DNA of 64,000 nucleotides from the NCBI GenBank assembly GCA_949878885.1, contig CATLBN010000001.1, positions 62,001 to 126,000 of the forward strand, in the 5' to 3' direction. The notes beneath the pieces were generated by a model. The model was not told the DNA's origin. It saw nothing but the letters and a program-made list of their open reading frames with translations, and made no database searches. Every line of letters begins with the position of its first letter. The stretch's first letter is position 1. Positions 21,692-31,845 of the stretch are shown in pieces. The DNA comes from an uncultured Clostridia bacterium (GTDB taxonomy: Bacteria > Bacillota > Clostridia > Christensenellales > Borkfalkiaceae). A program made the position numbers and the translations under genes.

Positions 21692-23041
21692 TTATTTTTT
21701 TAATATAATGTTTTTTATGTCGTCAACGTCTTTTGCAATTTTTTCGTTCACGCGGCACATTTCTTCAACTTTATCGCGTGAATACAAAATAGTGGTATGG
21801 TCTCTGCCGCCTAGCACTTTGCCTATTGAAATAAGCGGCAGCGATAAAAGTTCGCACATAAGAAAGCAGCAAATCTGTCTGGGAATGACAACTTCTTTCT
21901 TTTTGCTTTTGCCTACAATATCGTTTCTCGCAATGCGATAGTAGGAGGTAACGGCAGAAAGCACGCTTTCCTCCGTAATTTCTTCTTTGCCGCTTTCGGA
22001 AACGGCTTCGCTGAGCGCGCTTCGCGCAAGCGCGACGGAAATAGGTTCTTCGTGAAGTTTCGATGCGAATATAACTTTTGTAAGTCTGCCTTCCAAAGTT
22101 CTTACGTCGTCGCCAGAATCCTGCGCCAAAAACGTTAAAACGTCCTCAGGCACTATGCATTTTTTTTCAAACGCTTTACGTTTTAAAATCGCAATCTTTG
22201 TTTCGAAATTGGGCGGCAGAATGTCAAATAAAAGTCCGCCGGAAAAACGCGTTCTGAGTCTTTCTTCCAATGCGGTAAGTTCCTTGGGGGGGTGGTCGGA
22301 AGAAATTACTATCTGTTTGCCCTTTGAAACCAGCTCGTTAAACGTATGGAAAAATTCTTCCTGAACGGCTTTTTTGTTTTCTATAAACTGAATGTCGTCA
22401 ATAATAAGCACGTCGGCCGTGCGGTAGTATTGCCTTAATTTAATGCTTTTATCCCTTGCGTCAGGTCCGCGGCTTGTAAACATTGTATCTATAATTTCGT
22501 TTACAAACTGTTCGCACGTAACGTAAATAACTTTAAGGTCGGGCTTTTCGGCAACTATTTTGTTTGCAATAGCCTGAATTAAATGAGTTTTGCCAAGTCC
22601 GGTTCCGCCGTAAATAAAAAGCGGATTGTAAGTGCCTGCAGGGTCGTCCGCAACAGAAAGTGCAGCGGCATAAACAAATTCGTTGTTTTTACCAACCACA
22701 AAACTGTCAAACGTGTATTTTTTATCTATGTTGGCAGGCGGCGCGGCAAATTCCTCGTCAGGCGCGTTAAAAGCAAATCCGTCGCTGCCTTCGACTTTAA
22801 GCCTGAAATCGCTAACGCCAACGTCGGCTTTAATAATGGCTTCGCGCATTTTTTCGGCAAGCGTGCCCGTTATGTATTTCGCAAAAGTTTCCGTTGGCGT
22901 TTCCAAAACTATAAATCTGCCGTCAACGTCTACGGGCGTAAGCTTTTCAATGTAGGTTGTGTAAGTAATCGGCGTTACCAATTCCTGCATTTTTTGCTTT
23001 ATTGGGTTATAAATAAAGTCGAAATTTCCCTTTTCTGCCAT
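21692..23041 (-). CDS. dnaA: Chromosomal replication initiator protein DnaA
   Basis: YTFDSFVVGKNNEFVYAAALSVA, GGTGLGKTHLIQAI, VLIIDDIQFIENK, GGRDHTTILYSRDKV. Confidence 0.97.
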   Translation of the reverse strand: MAEKGNFDFIYNPIKQKMQELVTPITYTTYIEKLTPVDVDGRFIVLETPTETFAKYITGTLAEKMREAIIKADVGVSDFRLKVEGSDGFAFNAPDEEFAAPPANIDKKYTFDSFVVGKNNEFVYAAALSVADDPAGTYNPLFIYGGTGLGKTHLIQAIANKIVAEKPDLKVIYVTCEQFVNEIIDTMFTSRGPDARDKSIKLRQYYRTADVLIIDDIQFIENKKAVQEEFFHTFNELVSKGKQIVISSDHPPKELTALEERLRTRFSGGLLFDILPPNFETKIAILKRKAFEKKCIVPEDVLTFLAQDSGDDVRTLEGRLTKVIFASKLHEEPISVALARSALSEAVSESGKEEITEESVLSAVTSYYRIARNDIVGKSKKKEVVIPRQICCFLMCELLSLPLISIGKVLGGRDHTTILYSRDKVEEMCRVNEKIAKDVDDIKNIILKK

Positions 23042-23071
23042 AATCGGACGAATTTCCTTTGAGTTTTTTTA

Positions 23072-23098
23072 ACGGCTTTGGTATAATGTAAAAGCCGT
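23072..23098. promoter_or_regulatory. Dyad ACGGCTTT-N11-AAAGCCGT enclosing a plus-strand TATAAT in the dnaA/recF divergent region
   Basis: Perfect 8-bp arms read directly; on the minus strand the dyad lies in the likely dnaA leader. Confidence 0.5.
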
Positions 23099-23170
23099 CT
23101 TTAAATCGGTGTGATACGTTTAGCTCATTATACTACAAAAATCATTTAAAATAAAGTGTTTTAACCGAAA

Positions 23171-24256
23171 ATGCGCATAAAAAATTTGTATTTAAAAAAT
23201 TTCAGAAATTACGCCGAGGAAACTTTTGATTTTTCCGAAGGGCTTAACGTGCTTTTCGGAAAGAACGCGCAGGGCAAAACCAACTGCGCAGAGGCGGTTT
23301 TTTATCTTTGCACGGGTATTTCTCCGCGCTCTAAACGCGATAAGCAGCTTATTCGCCGCGGGGAAAGTTTTGCCGAAATTTCCGCCGTTGCCGAAAGCAG
23401 ATACGGAAATATGGAAATTTACGCCAAAATTTGGGATAACGGCAGGGAGTTTAAGCTTAACGGAAACAAAATAACAAAAAATTCCGATATTTTGGGCAAT
23501 TTGTTTTCGGTTTTCTTCTCTCCTCAGGAATTAAGGCTAATACAGGACGGTCCCGACGAACGCCGCAGATTTTTAAACGTTTCGATATCTCAGCTTTCAA
23601 AACCTTATTACACTGCGCTATCAAGGTACAACAAAATTTTGGACCAGCGCAACAATCTTTTAAAAAACCGCGACGTGGATACGGTTTACGACCTGCTGCC
23701 CGTTTGGGACGAGCAATTTTGCAAATACGCCGCGACGATAGCTTATAAACGTTCGGAATATATAAATATGCTGGCGCCGCTTGCTTTACAAGCGCACGCA
23801 TTTTTAACCGAAGGGGCGGAAAAACTCGAAATATCTCCCGAAAAGAAATATAAAGGCGACGAAAACGAACTTGCCAAGCGGCTTTTTGACGAACTTTCAA
23901 ACAATTACGAAAGGGATATACGTTTAGGTTACACCGCTTCGGGTCCGCACCGCGACGATTTGAATATAGAAATAAACGGTACAGACGCAAAAAATTATGC
24001 TTCGCAAGGGCAAACGCGCACGGCGGCGCTTTCGGTAAAGCTTGCCGAAGTGGAAATTTTTAAAAACGTTTCAGGCGAATATCCTGTTTTGATTTTGGAC
24101 GACGTTATGAGCGAGCTCGATTTACCGCGCCGTAAAAAGCTGGTTGAGCGCACGTCCGGCTTGCAGACTATTTTAACTTGTACTCACGCAGAGCGCGTTT
24201 TGTACGGATTGCAGACCAATAAAATAAAAATAGAGGAAGGCGCTGTTAAAAGATGA
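23171..24256 (+). CDS. recF: DNA replication and repair protein RecF
   Basis: MRIKNLYLKNFRNYAEETFDFSEGLNVLFGKNAQGKTN; ASQGQTRTAALSVKLAE; LDDVMSELD. Confidence 0.96.
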   Translation: MRIKNLYLKNFRNYAEETFDFSEGLNVLFGKNAQGKTNCAEAVFYLCTGISPRSKRDKQLIRRGESFAEISAVAESRYGNMEIYAKIWDNGREFKLNGNKITKNSDILGNLFSVFFSPQELRLIQDGPDERRRFLNVSISQLSKPYYTALSRYNKILDQRNNLLKNRDVDTVYDLLPVWDEQFCKYAATIAYKRSEYINMLAPLALQAHAFLTEGAEKLEISPEKKYKGDENELAKRLFDELSNNYERDIRLGYTASGPHRDDLNIEINGTDAKNYASQGQTRTAALSVKLAEVEIFKNVSGEYPVLILDDVMSELDLPRRKKLVERTSGLQTILTCTHAERVLYGLQTNKIKIEEGAVKR

Positions 24257-25080
24257 GAGCGGATTTGCACGTTCATACGCTTTACTCCGACGGCGACGCT
24301 ACGGTTAAAGAAACGGTGCGCCGCGCAGCTGAAAACGGCGTAAAATTATTATCGGTTACCGACCACGATACGCTTAAAGCAAGCGCGGAACTTAAAAAAG
24401 AATGCGCCTTGCACGCAATAACACCCGTGGTAGGAGCTGAAATTTCCGCCTATGAAAACAGCGTAAAGCTGCATATTCTTTTTTACAATCCTACAAAAAA
24501 TTTTACGCAGCTTAACGAATTTTTCAATAAATTAAAGCTCGGTTCCGTAAAGAGGGCGGAAGATATAGTATACAAATTAAACAAATGCGGAGTAAGCGTA
24601 ACTATTGACGAGGTTGCGGCGCAGAGATTTTGCGAAGATACGCCTATTCATTCTATGCATATAGCGCGCGTATGCGCAAAAAAGGGATACGCTTCCACGC
24701 CGTTCGGTTTTTACGAAAAATATCTTGCGTTCGGGAAAGAGGCGTTTTCAACCGTTTGCCGGCCTAATTACAAAGATACGCTTGAAATAATAAATTACTG
24801 CGGCGGAATTTCCTCGCTTGCGCACCCTGCGCGGATTGATATGCCGCAGGACGAATTGTTAAAGCTTATAAATAAAATGAAACTATGCGGACTTTGCGGC
24901 ATAGAAGCCGTTTATTCTTCACATACTTTTAATGAAACGGCATACTACAAGGAGATAGCAAAGCAAACAAAACTTTTAATTACGGGCGGCTCCGACGCGC
25001 ATTTTAAAGACGGCGCAAAAAAGATAGGTTTTCCCGAGTTCGAAGTTGACGGAACGCTTTTGCAAAGGCTTACAAAATAA
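24253..25080 (+). CDS. PHP-domain phosphoesterase
   Basis: MRADLHVHTLYSDGD, LLSVTDHDTL, SSLAHPARI, TGGSDAHFKD; ATGA overlap with recF. Confidence 0.9.
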   Translation: MRADLHVHTLYSDGDATVKETVRRAAENGVKLLSVTDHDTLKASAELKKECALHAITPVVGAEISAYENSVKLHILFYNPTKNFTQLNEFFNKLKLGSVKRAEDIVYKLNKCGVSVTIDEVAAQRFCEDTPIHSMHIARVCAKKGYASTPFGFYEKYLAFGKEAFSTVCRPNYKDTLEIINYCGGISSLAHPARIDMPQDELLKLINKMKLCGLCGIEAVYSSHTFNETAYYKEIAKQTKLLITGGSDAHFKDGAKKIGFPEFEVDGTLLQRLTK

Positions 25081-25081
25081 A

Positions 25082-26368
25082 ATGAAAATCTTAAAAAAAC
25101 TTAATTGCCTGGTATATATGCTCGCTTTAACCGCGGGCTTTATTATTTTCTGCGGGTTTTATGCGCCGCGCAAAATACCGGCGGGTGTGCAAGTAAACGG
25201 AATAGACGTGGGCGGCTGCGCTTTAATTAAGGCAGAGCGTACAGTCCGCGAACAAACCGAGCGTTATTTAAAGCAAAAATCGCTTAAAATAAAGTGCGGA
25301 AGCGCAGTTTACAGCTTTAAATATCCCGAAATAAATTATACCGACGATTTGCAAAACGTATTAAAAAACGCGCGTAAAAACAATTCTTACACAACTTGTA
25401 CAAGCTATTATTTATGCGGTTTAGATGAGATTGCTACGGGAATATGCTTAAGTTTAGAGCAAAAAGCAGTAGAACCGTCCGCCGAATTTTCCAAATTCGG
25501 CAAGCCGTTTACCTATCGCGAGGGCAGCGACGGCAGGGCAGTGGATAAGGCAAAACTTATTTCGGATATAAACAAATCGCTTGCCGGCGGATTTGAAGAC
25601 GTTACAGCAAGTTTTAAAACGGCAGAACGCACAGAAACGCTTGACGAAGTTAAAAAACGCACCCGGCTTCTTCATACGTTTACAACGTACTTCGACGGTA
25701 CAAATATAAACCGTACAAGTAACATCCGCCTTGCGGCGGCAAAGATAAACGGCAGTGTTTTAAATGCCGGAGAAACGCTTTCGTTCAACTATACTGTGGG
25801 GGAAAGAACAAAAAGCCGCGGTTTTCTGCCTGCAAAAATAATAGAAAACGGCGAATTTACCGAAGGCGTGGGCGGCGGAGTGTGTCAGGTTTCCACAACG
25901 CTTTACAACGCCGCTGTTTTATCGGGCTTGGAAATTAAAGAATATCATCCTCATTCGCTTGCGGTGGGATACGTTTCTCCCTCGCGCGACGCTATGGTAA
26001 GCGGTAGCGCGTGCGATTTAAAAATTACCAATAACCGTAAAACTCCCGTATATATACGCGCTGCAACCTCAAACGGAAGCGTAACGTTCGATATTTACGG
26101 CGAAAGCGACGGCAACAGTTATTCTTTTAAATCGCAGGTAGTGGGCAGCGTGCCCGCGCCCGAAGAAACCACCGACGATAAAGACAAAGCAAGAACGGGC
26201 AAAGACGGAGTGTTGAGCGAAGGATATCTTATTATTACCCGCAACGGCTATAAAAAAAGCGTAAAGCTTAGAAAAGATAAATATAAACCTGTTAAAAAAG
26301 TCGTTTACGTAGGTGATGAAAGCGAAAATACGGAAAACGGCGAACAACTTGTTGCGGAAAATCCGTAA
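25082..26368 (+). CDS. VanW-family exported protein with peptidoglycan-binding-like N-terminal domain
   Basis: N-terminal TM/signal; NIRLAAAKINGSVLNAGETLSFNYTVGERTKSRGFLPAKII...GVGGGVCQVSTTLYNAAVLSGLEIKEYHPHS is the VanW signature. Confidence 0.88.
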   Translation: MKILKKLNCLVYMLALTAGFIIFCGFYAPRKIPAGVQVNGIDVGGCALIKAERTVREQTERYLKQKSLKIKCGSAVYSFKYPEINYTDDLQNVLKNARKNNSYTTCTSYYLCGLDEIATGICLSLEQKAVEPSAEFSKFGKPFTYREGSDGRAVDKAKLISDINKSLAGGFEDVTASFKTAERTETLDEVKKRTRLLHTFTTYFDGTNINRTSNIRLAAAKINGSVLNAGETLSFNYTVGERTKSRGFLPAKIIENGEFTEGVGGGVCQVSTTLYNAAVLSGLEIKEYHPHSLAVGYVSPSRDAMVSGSACDLKITNNRKTPVYIRAATSNGSVTFDIYGESDGNSYSFKSQVVGSVPAPEETTDDKDKARTGKDGVLSEGYLIITRNGYKKSVKLRKDKYKPVKKVVYVGDESENTENGEQLVAENP

Positions 26369-26503
26369 TAGCGCAAAATCCGAAAAATAAATTATTAATA
26401 CAATATATTGTGCTTTTTTAGTATAATTTGTTGTGTTTTTTAAGCCCGCGTGTTATAATTAATTTATTCTAAATTAAAGTTTTTGATTTAAAGGAAGGGG
26501 ATT

Positions 26504-27535
26504 ATGATAAAAATTATTGTTGACGCAATGGGCGGCGATAACGCACCTTCGGCTATAGTGCGCGGCGCGGTGCAAGCGCTTAAAAACGACGACGAACTTT
26601 ACCTTATTTTAACGGGACGGCAAGCCGATGTACAAGCTGTGCTGGATAACGAACAGTACGACAAAGCCAGACTCGAAGTTGTGGACTGTCCGGACGTTAT
26701 AGATATGAACGATATTCCCACCGAAGCGGTAAAACGCAAGCAGTCGTCGCTTATGGCGGCATATTGGAGTTTAAAAAAGGACGACGACGTATGCGCTTTG
26801 GTTACCGCAGGTTCCACAGGCGCAACAATAGTGGGCGGACAGCTCATTTTGGGTAGAATACGCGGAATTAAACGCCCTGCGCTTTGCCCTGCAATCCCGA
26901 ATTCACGCGGCGGCGTAACGCTGCTTTGCGATTGCGGCGCAAACGCCGAATGTAAACCCGTTATGCTCTGCCAGTTCGCAGTGCTTGCTTCCGCTTACGC
27001 AAAAGCCGGATTCGGTATAAAACAGCCTAAAATCGGATTGCTTTCAAACGGAACTGAAGAACATAAAGGAGACCCTCTCCATCAGGAAACTTACAAATAT
27101 CTTTCTCAAATGAAGGGAATAGATTTTGTGGGAAACGTAGAGGGCAGGGATATAATGCTCGGCGTATGCGACGTTGTTGTGTCCGACGGATTTTCCGGCA
27201 ACATAGCGCTTAAATCTATCGAAGGCTGCGGTAAAATGGTGCTCGGAGTTATGAAAAAAGAGTTTTCTGCAACCGTGCGTTCCAAAATAGGATATTTGTT
27301 TATGCGTAAAGCATTAAAAAATATGCGCGCTCAGTTGGATTTCGATAAGTACGGCGGCGCGCTTTTGCTTGGGTTAAAAAAGATAGTAATAAAAAGCCAC
27401 GGGTCTTCAAAGCCGCAGACTATTGCGGCGGCAATAGCAAATGCGGCGGCAATTTACCGCGGCAAGCTTGTGCCTTCGGTGGAAAAAATGCTTGAAACCG
27501 TAGACTTTGACACTCTTGTGCCGGAGAGCGAATAA
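26504..27535 (+). CDS. plsX: Phosphate acyltransferase PlsX
   Basis: KIIVDAMGGDNAPSAIVRGAVQAL; SAGSTGATIVGG-type motif. Confidence 0.96.
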   Translation: MIKIIVDAMGGDNAPSAIVRGAVQALKNDDELYLILTGRQADVQAVLDNEQYDKARLEVVDCPDVIDMNDIPTEAVKRKQSSLMAAYWSLKKDDDVCALVTAGSTGATIVGGQLILGRIRGIKRPALCPAIPNSRGGVTLLCDCGANAECKPVMLCQFAVLASAYAKAGFGIKQPKIGLLSNGTEEHKGDPLHQETYKYLSQMKGIDFVGNVEGRDIMLGVCDVVVSDGFSGNIALKSIEGCGKMVLGVMKKEFSATVRSKIGYLFMRKALKNMRAQLDFDKYGGALLLGLKKIVIKSHGSSKPQTIAAAIANAAAIYRGKLVPSVEKMLETVDFDTLVPESE

Positions 27536-28167
27536 TGAACTTTTCAGAAGTCGAAAAATCGCTTAAATATACTTTTAAAGATAAAACGCTTTTAAAGCGC
27601 GCGTTAACTCTTGCTTCCGCCGACGCGGAAAACAACAATCAAACGCTGGAATTTTTCGGCGACGCTGTGCTTGAATTTTTGGTTTCGGAGCGGATTTACG
27701 ACGAAAATGAAAGCGAGGGTAATTTAACGGAACGCCGCAAATCGCTTGTATCCGACAGGGCGCTTGCGCCTGTTTCTAAAAAGCTTGGGCTTGATAAATT
27801 TTTAATCCGCAGCCCTTACGACGGCGCCAATAAAAAGGCCGTGCCGTCCGCTTACGAGGCGGTAGTTGCGGCAATTTATCTGGATGGCGGAGTTTCGGCC
27901 GCTAGGCAGTTCGTTTTAAACACGCTGGATTTTTCAACGCGTTGCACGGATGAAAATTATAAAGGCAGATTGCAGGAATTTTTGCAGGCGCGCGGAGAAT
28001 GCTATCCCGCATATAAAAAGCGAAACGTGGGCACGCCGCGCCGTCCTGAATTCATTTCGGAAGTATGTGCGCTCGGTAAAACTTTTTTAGGTAGGGCGGG
28101 AAGCGTTCAGGAAGCGGAACGGCTTGCCGCAAAAGCTGCGCTTGAATATTTTGAAAAACAAGGTTAA
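27535..28167 (+). CDS. rnc: Ribonuclease III
   Basis: NNQTLEFFGDAVLEFLVSERIY; C-terminal dsRNA-binding domain. Confidence 0.95.
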   Translation: MNFSEVEKSLKYTFKDKTLLKRALTLASADAENNNQTLEFFGDAVLEFLVSERIYDENESEGNLTERRKSLVSDRALAPVSKKLGLDKFLIRSPYDGANKKAVPSAYEAVVAAIYLDGGVSAARQFVLNTLDFSTRCTDENYKGRLQEFLQARGECYPAYKKRNVGTPRRPEFISEVCALGKTFLGRAGSVQEAERLAAKAALEYFEKQG

Positions 28168-28225
28168 TTAACGGGCAGTCGTTTCTTTTTTATAAATTCG
28201 CTTTTTAATTTAAATAGGAATAATT

Positions 28226-31200
28226 ATGTTAACTTTTAAACAAATACAACTTGTGGGTTTTAAATCTTTTGCGGATAAAACCACCATAACGCTTGGAGAG
28301 GGCGTAACCTGTATAGTAGGACCTAACGGGTGCGGCAAATCAAACGTTGCCGACGCTATCCGCTGGGTTTTGGGCGAACAGTCGGCAAAGATGATGCGCG
28401 GTTCGCAGATGATGGACGTAATTTTCGGCGGAACGGAAGCGCGCAGAAAAATGTCTTTTTGCGAAGTAACGCTTACGTTTGACAATACAAACCGTATTTT
28501 CGACATTGATTGCGACGAAGTCGAAATGACAAGAAGACTTTACCGCGACGGTGAAAGCGAATATCTTTTAAATAAACAGACTTCAAGAATGAAAATTCTT
28601 ACCGGACTTCTGCACGGCGCCGGCGCCGCCAAAGAAGGATATTCTATTATCGGTCAGGGCAGAATAGAACAGATAATGAACGCCAAGCCGGAGGACAGGC
28701 GTTCCATATTCGAAGAAGCTACCGGTATAGTCGTATTCAAAGACAGAAAAGCAGACGCAGAAAGAAAACTTAACGCGTCAAAGGACAACCTGTTTGTATT
28801 TGCGCAGCGTATGCAGGAAGTTGAGCGTCAGTTGAATCCGTTGAAAAAAGCGGCGGAAAACGCGCTTAAATACCGCGAAATTTATAGCGAACTGAGAAAG
28901 CACGAAACCAATCTTTACATATACCGCCACGACGGCGCCGAGGGCGAAAAGCAAAAACTTAACGATAAAAAACGCGCCGTTGACGAAAAAATAGAATTTT
29001 TATCAAACCGAATGGACGAACTGCTGGCTGAATATCAAAATTGCCGCAAGGGTCTTGACGAAGCGGACGTAACTTTGCAGGACTTGAACGACAGAGTTCG
29101 CCGTTATGAAGTAGGAATAGAGCATAAAAGCGGAGAAGCTAAGCTTTATACCGAAAAAGCGCGTTCGGTTAAACAGAAACTTGCAAGCGCACAGGAAGAT
29201 ATAGCTTATTCCGCAAAGCGTATAGACGAAATAGACCGCGACGTGCGCCGCGCGGAAGCTTTAAGCGGCAAAAACAACGACAGAATTTTGTCTATGCGTT
29301 CGCAAACCGATAAATTCCGCTCGGAAATTGCCGAACTTTCAAAAAAGATTTCCGATTACGAATATATGACGGGCGAGCACAGAAAAAAGGTTATGGACAC
29401 TTTCAAAGACCTGTCGGATATGCGCCAGAATATGGGCTCGCTTTCGGCGCAGAAACAGTTATTAAAAGAAAGACTTGCCGAAATCGACGCCGATATGGAA
29501 AAAATCCGCGCACGCAGGGACGAGTGCAGGGCGGCTTACGGCGAATGTATAGAAAAGGGTAATACGCTTACCGATTTGCTTGGGAACGAGAACGTTCTTT
29601 TATCCGATGCGGAAGAAAAAGTAAAACAAAGCGAAGACAAAATTCAGCTTTTAATCAAACAAATTTACGATACCGAAGCGCAGATAAGAAGTATTAACGA
29701 CAGCCTTGCAACTTACAGGGCGCTGCGCGACAGATTTGACGGATATATTTATTCTGTTAAAAAACTGATGAGCGACGTTAAAGACAACGCCGAACTTTCA
29801 AGTAAAGTAAAGGGACTTATCGCTGACGTTGTTTCCTGCGAAAAAGATTACGAAGTTGCAATAGAAACTTCATTCGGCGGCGCAATGCAAAACGTTATTA
29901 CGGGTACGCGCGAAGAAGCGAGAGAGCTTATAGAATACTTAAAGCGCACCCGTTCCGGACAGGTAACTTTTTTGCCTATAGAAGCGTTAAAACCGCGCTA
30001 TGAAAACGACCAAATCAAATCTGCCGTTAAAGACATGGGCGCAATAGGTTTTGCAATTAATTTGGTTAAATTCGATAAACAGTTCGAAAACGTTATACAT
30101 AATTTATTGGGCAATACTTTAATAGTAGACAACATACAAAACGCAACGCAGATAGCCCGCCGCTATCCGCGCGCGTTTAAAATAGTAACTTTGGACGGCG
30201 ATATAATTTCTACAAGCGGTTCTATGACCGGCGGCTCCAAACGTGAAGTCGCAGGCAACCTTCTTGCCAACGAAAGGCGCATTAAAGAGCTGGAAGAAAG
30301 CATAGAAGTAAAAAAATCTTTCCTTCTGCGCGCCGACGGCAAACGGGCGGAATTAGACGCGTCAAAGCGCGTTGCCTCCGACGAGTTGGCTATTCTTCAA
30401 AAGAAATTGCAGAGCGCAAGATTGGAACTTGCGTCGCTTACCGAAAAGCAGTCGTCGCTGTTGCAGGCGGTAACTTCCGCCGAAAGCGAGTATGCGGCTT
30501 ACGGACAGTCCGGCAACGCGCTTAAACAGCGTCTTGCGGGATTGGATAGCGAATATAGCGGAGTTTCGGCAGGCGCAAGCAATTTAACAAAGCAGTCGGA
30601 CGCGGCAAATTCCGCAATGGACGATATGAGCGCGGAGTTTGATAAGCTTACGGCAGAGCGCAACGAAAAGACCGAAAGGCTTAACAGTTTGCTTGTGGAA
30701 ATTGCTTCGTTGGAGAGCGCCGTTAAAGCGGGCGCGGAAAACGTTGAAAGGCTTGCAAAAGAAAAAGACGGGTTGTTATTGAAGATAGAAAAAACAAATG
30801 CTTTGATACCGCAGATTCAGCGTGAAATCGACGAGCTCAACGCTCAGGCGGAGCGTACCGCGCTTACTGCAGAAGAACAGGCGGTTGTCAACGATTTGCG
30901 CCGACAGATAAGCGAGGTAACAAACTCCAAAAACACCTATAACGAACGCATTAAAGAAATTGACGCGGAACGGCTTTCAAGTTATAACGAGCGCGAAGAA
31001 CTTACTGTTAAAACCCATAATCTTGAAATGGCGCTTACCAAAATAGACAGTGACTTGGAATATTTAAGACAGCGCATAGAGGAAGAATACGGAGAAACGT
31101 ACGAAGGCTGTTTAAAATATAAAGAGGAAAATTACGACGCGTCAACGGCAAATTCGCAAATAGCAAACTGTAAGCGTCAGCTTACTATGCTGGGTGCTGT

Positions 31201-31825
31201 TAATCCAAATGCCGTTGAAGAATTCGACGAAGTCAGCGCCAGATACGAAAAAATGGTTGCCGAACGTGAGGATTTGGAAAAGGGAATTTCCGATTTAACG
31301 GTTGCGCTTGACGATATTCGTGCGGAAATGCTTAAAATTTTCGACGAAGGTTTTAATCTAATTAACGAAAACTTTAAGCGTACGTTTAAAGAACTTTTCG
31401 GCGGAGGCAAAGCCGAATTGCAGCTTGATTATACCGACTGCGACGACCCGTTAAACGCCGGCGTTGAAATTATAGCCTGTCCTCCCGGTAAAAAACTTAC
31501 CAAAATATCGCTTTTATCAGGCGGCGAACGCGCGCTTACCGCAATAGCAATACTGTTTGCGATAATAGGTATGCGCCCTATGCCGTTCTGCGTGCTTGAC
31601 GAAATTGAAGCGGCGCTTGACGAAGCAAACGTTGCAAGGTATGCAAAATATCTTAAAAAATTTGCGGAAAATACGCAGTTTATAGTTATTACGCACCGTA
31701 AACCCACTATGGAAAATGCCGATATTCTGTTCGGCGTTACAATGGAGGAGAAGGGCGTATCCAAAGTGGTATCCGTTAAAATTTCCGAAGTTGCCGAAAG
31801 ATTGGGCGGCGACACTATTGTTTAA
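28226..31825 (+). CDS. smc: Chromosome segregation protein SMC
   Basis: VGFKSFADKTTI, VGPNGCGKSNVADAIRWVLGEQSAK; hinge region; LLSGGERALTAIAILFAI. Confidence 0.97.
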   Translation: MLTFKQIQLVGFKSFADKTTITLGEGVTCIVGPNGCGKSNVADAIRWVLGEQSAKMMRGSQMMDVIFGGTEARRKMSFCEVTLTFDNTNRIFDIDCDEVEMTRRLYRDGESEYLLNKQTSRMKILTGLLHGAGAAKEGYSIIGQGRIEQIMNAKPEDRRSIFEEATGIVVFKDRKADAERKLNASKDNLFVFAQRMQEVERQLNPLKKAAENALKYREIYSELRKHETNLYIYRHDGAEGEKQKLNDKKRAVDEKIEFLSNRMDELLAEYQNCRKGLDEADVTLQDLNDRVRRYEVGIEHKSGEAKLYTEKARSVKQKLASAQEDIAYSAKRIDEIDRDVRRAEALSGKNNDRILSMRSQTDKFRSEIAELSKKISDYEYMTGEHRKKVMDTFKDLSDMRQNMGSLSAQKQLLKERLAEIDADMEKIRARRDECRAAYGECIEKGNTLTDLLGNENVLLSDAEEKVKQSEDKIQLLIKQIYDTEAQIRSINDSLATYRALRDRFDGYIYSVKKLMSDVKDNAELSSKVKGLIADVVSCEKDYEVAIETSFGGAMQNVITGTREEARELIEYLKRTRSGQVTFLPIEALKPRYENDQIKSAVKDMGAIGFAINLVKFDKQFENVIHNLLGNTLIVDNIQNATQIARRYPRAFKIVTLDGDIISTSGSMTGGSKREVAGNLLANERRIKELEESIEVKKSFLLRADGKRAELDASKRVASDELAILQKKLQSARLELASLTEKQSSLLQAVTSAESEYAAYGQSGNALKQRLAGLDSEYSGVSAGASNLTKQSDAANSAMDDMSAEFDKLTAERNEKTERLNSLLVEIASLESAVKAGAENVERLAKEKDGLLLKIEKTNALIPQIQREIDELNAQAERTALTAEEQAVVNDLRRQISEVTNSKNTYNERIKEIDAERLSSYNEREELTVKTHNLEMALTKIDSDLEYLRQRIEEEYGETYEGCLKYKEENYDASTANSQIANCKRQLTMLGAVNPNAVEEFDEVSARYEKMVAEREDLEKGISDLTVALDDIRAEMLKIFDEGFNLINENFKRTFKELFGGGKAELQLDYTDCDDPLNAGVEIIACPPGKKLTKISLLSGGERALTAIAILFAIIGMRPMPFCVLDEIEAALDEANVARYAKYLKKFAENTQFIVITHRKPTMENADILFGVTMEEKGVSKVVSVKISEVAERLGGDTIV

Positions 31826-31845
31826 TTTAAATTAGGAGAGTATAA

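Noticed and set aside
23042-23170. oriC between dnaA and recF
   Set aside because: Short, no recognisable DnaA boxes, and gene strand bias does not switch here (0-17 kb is also plus strand).
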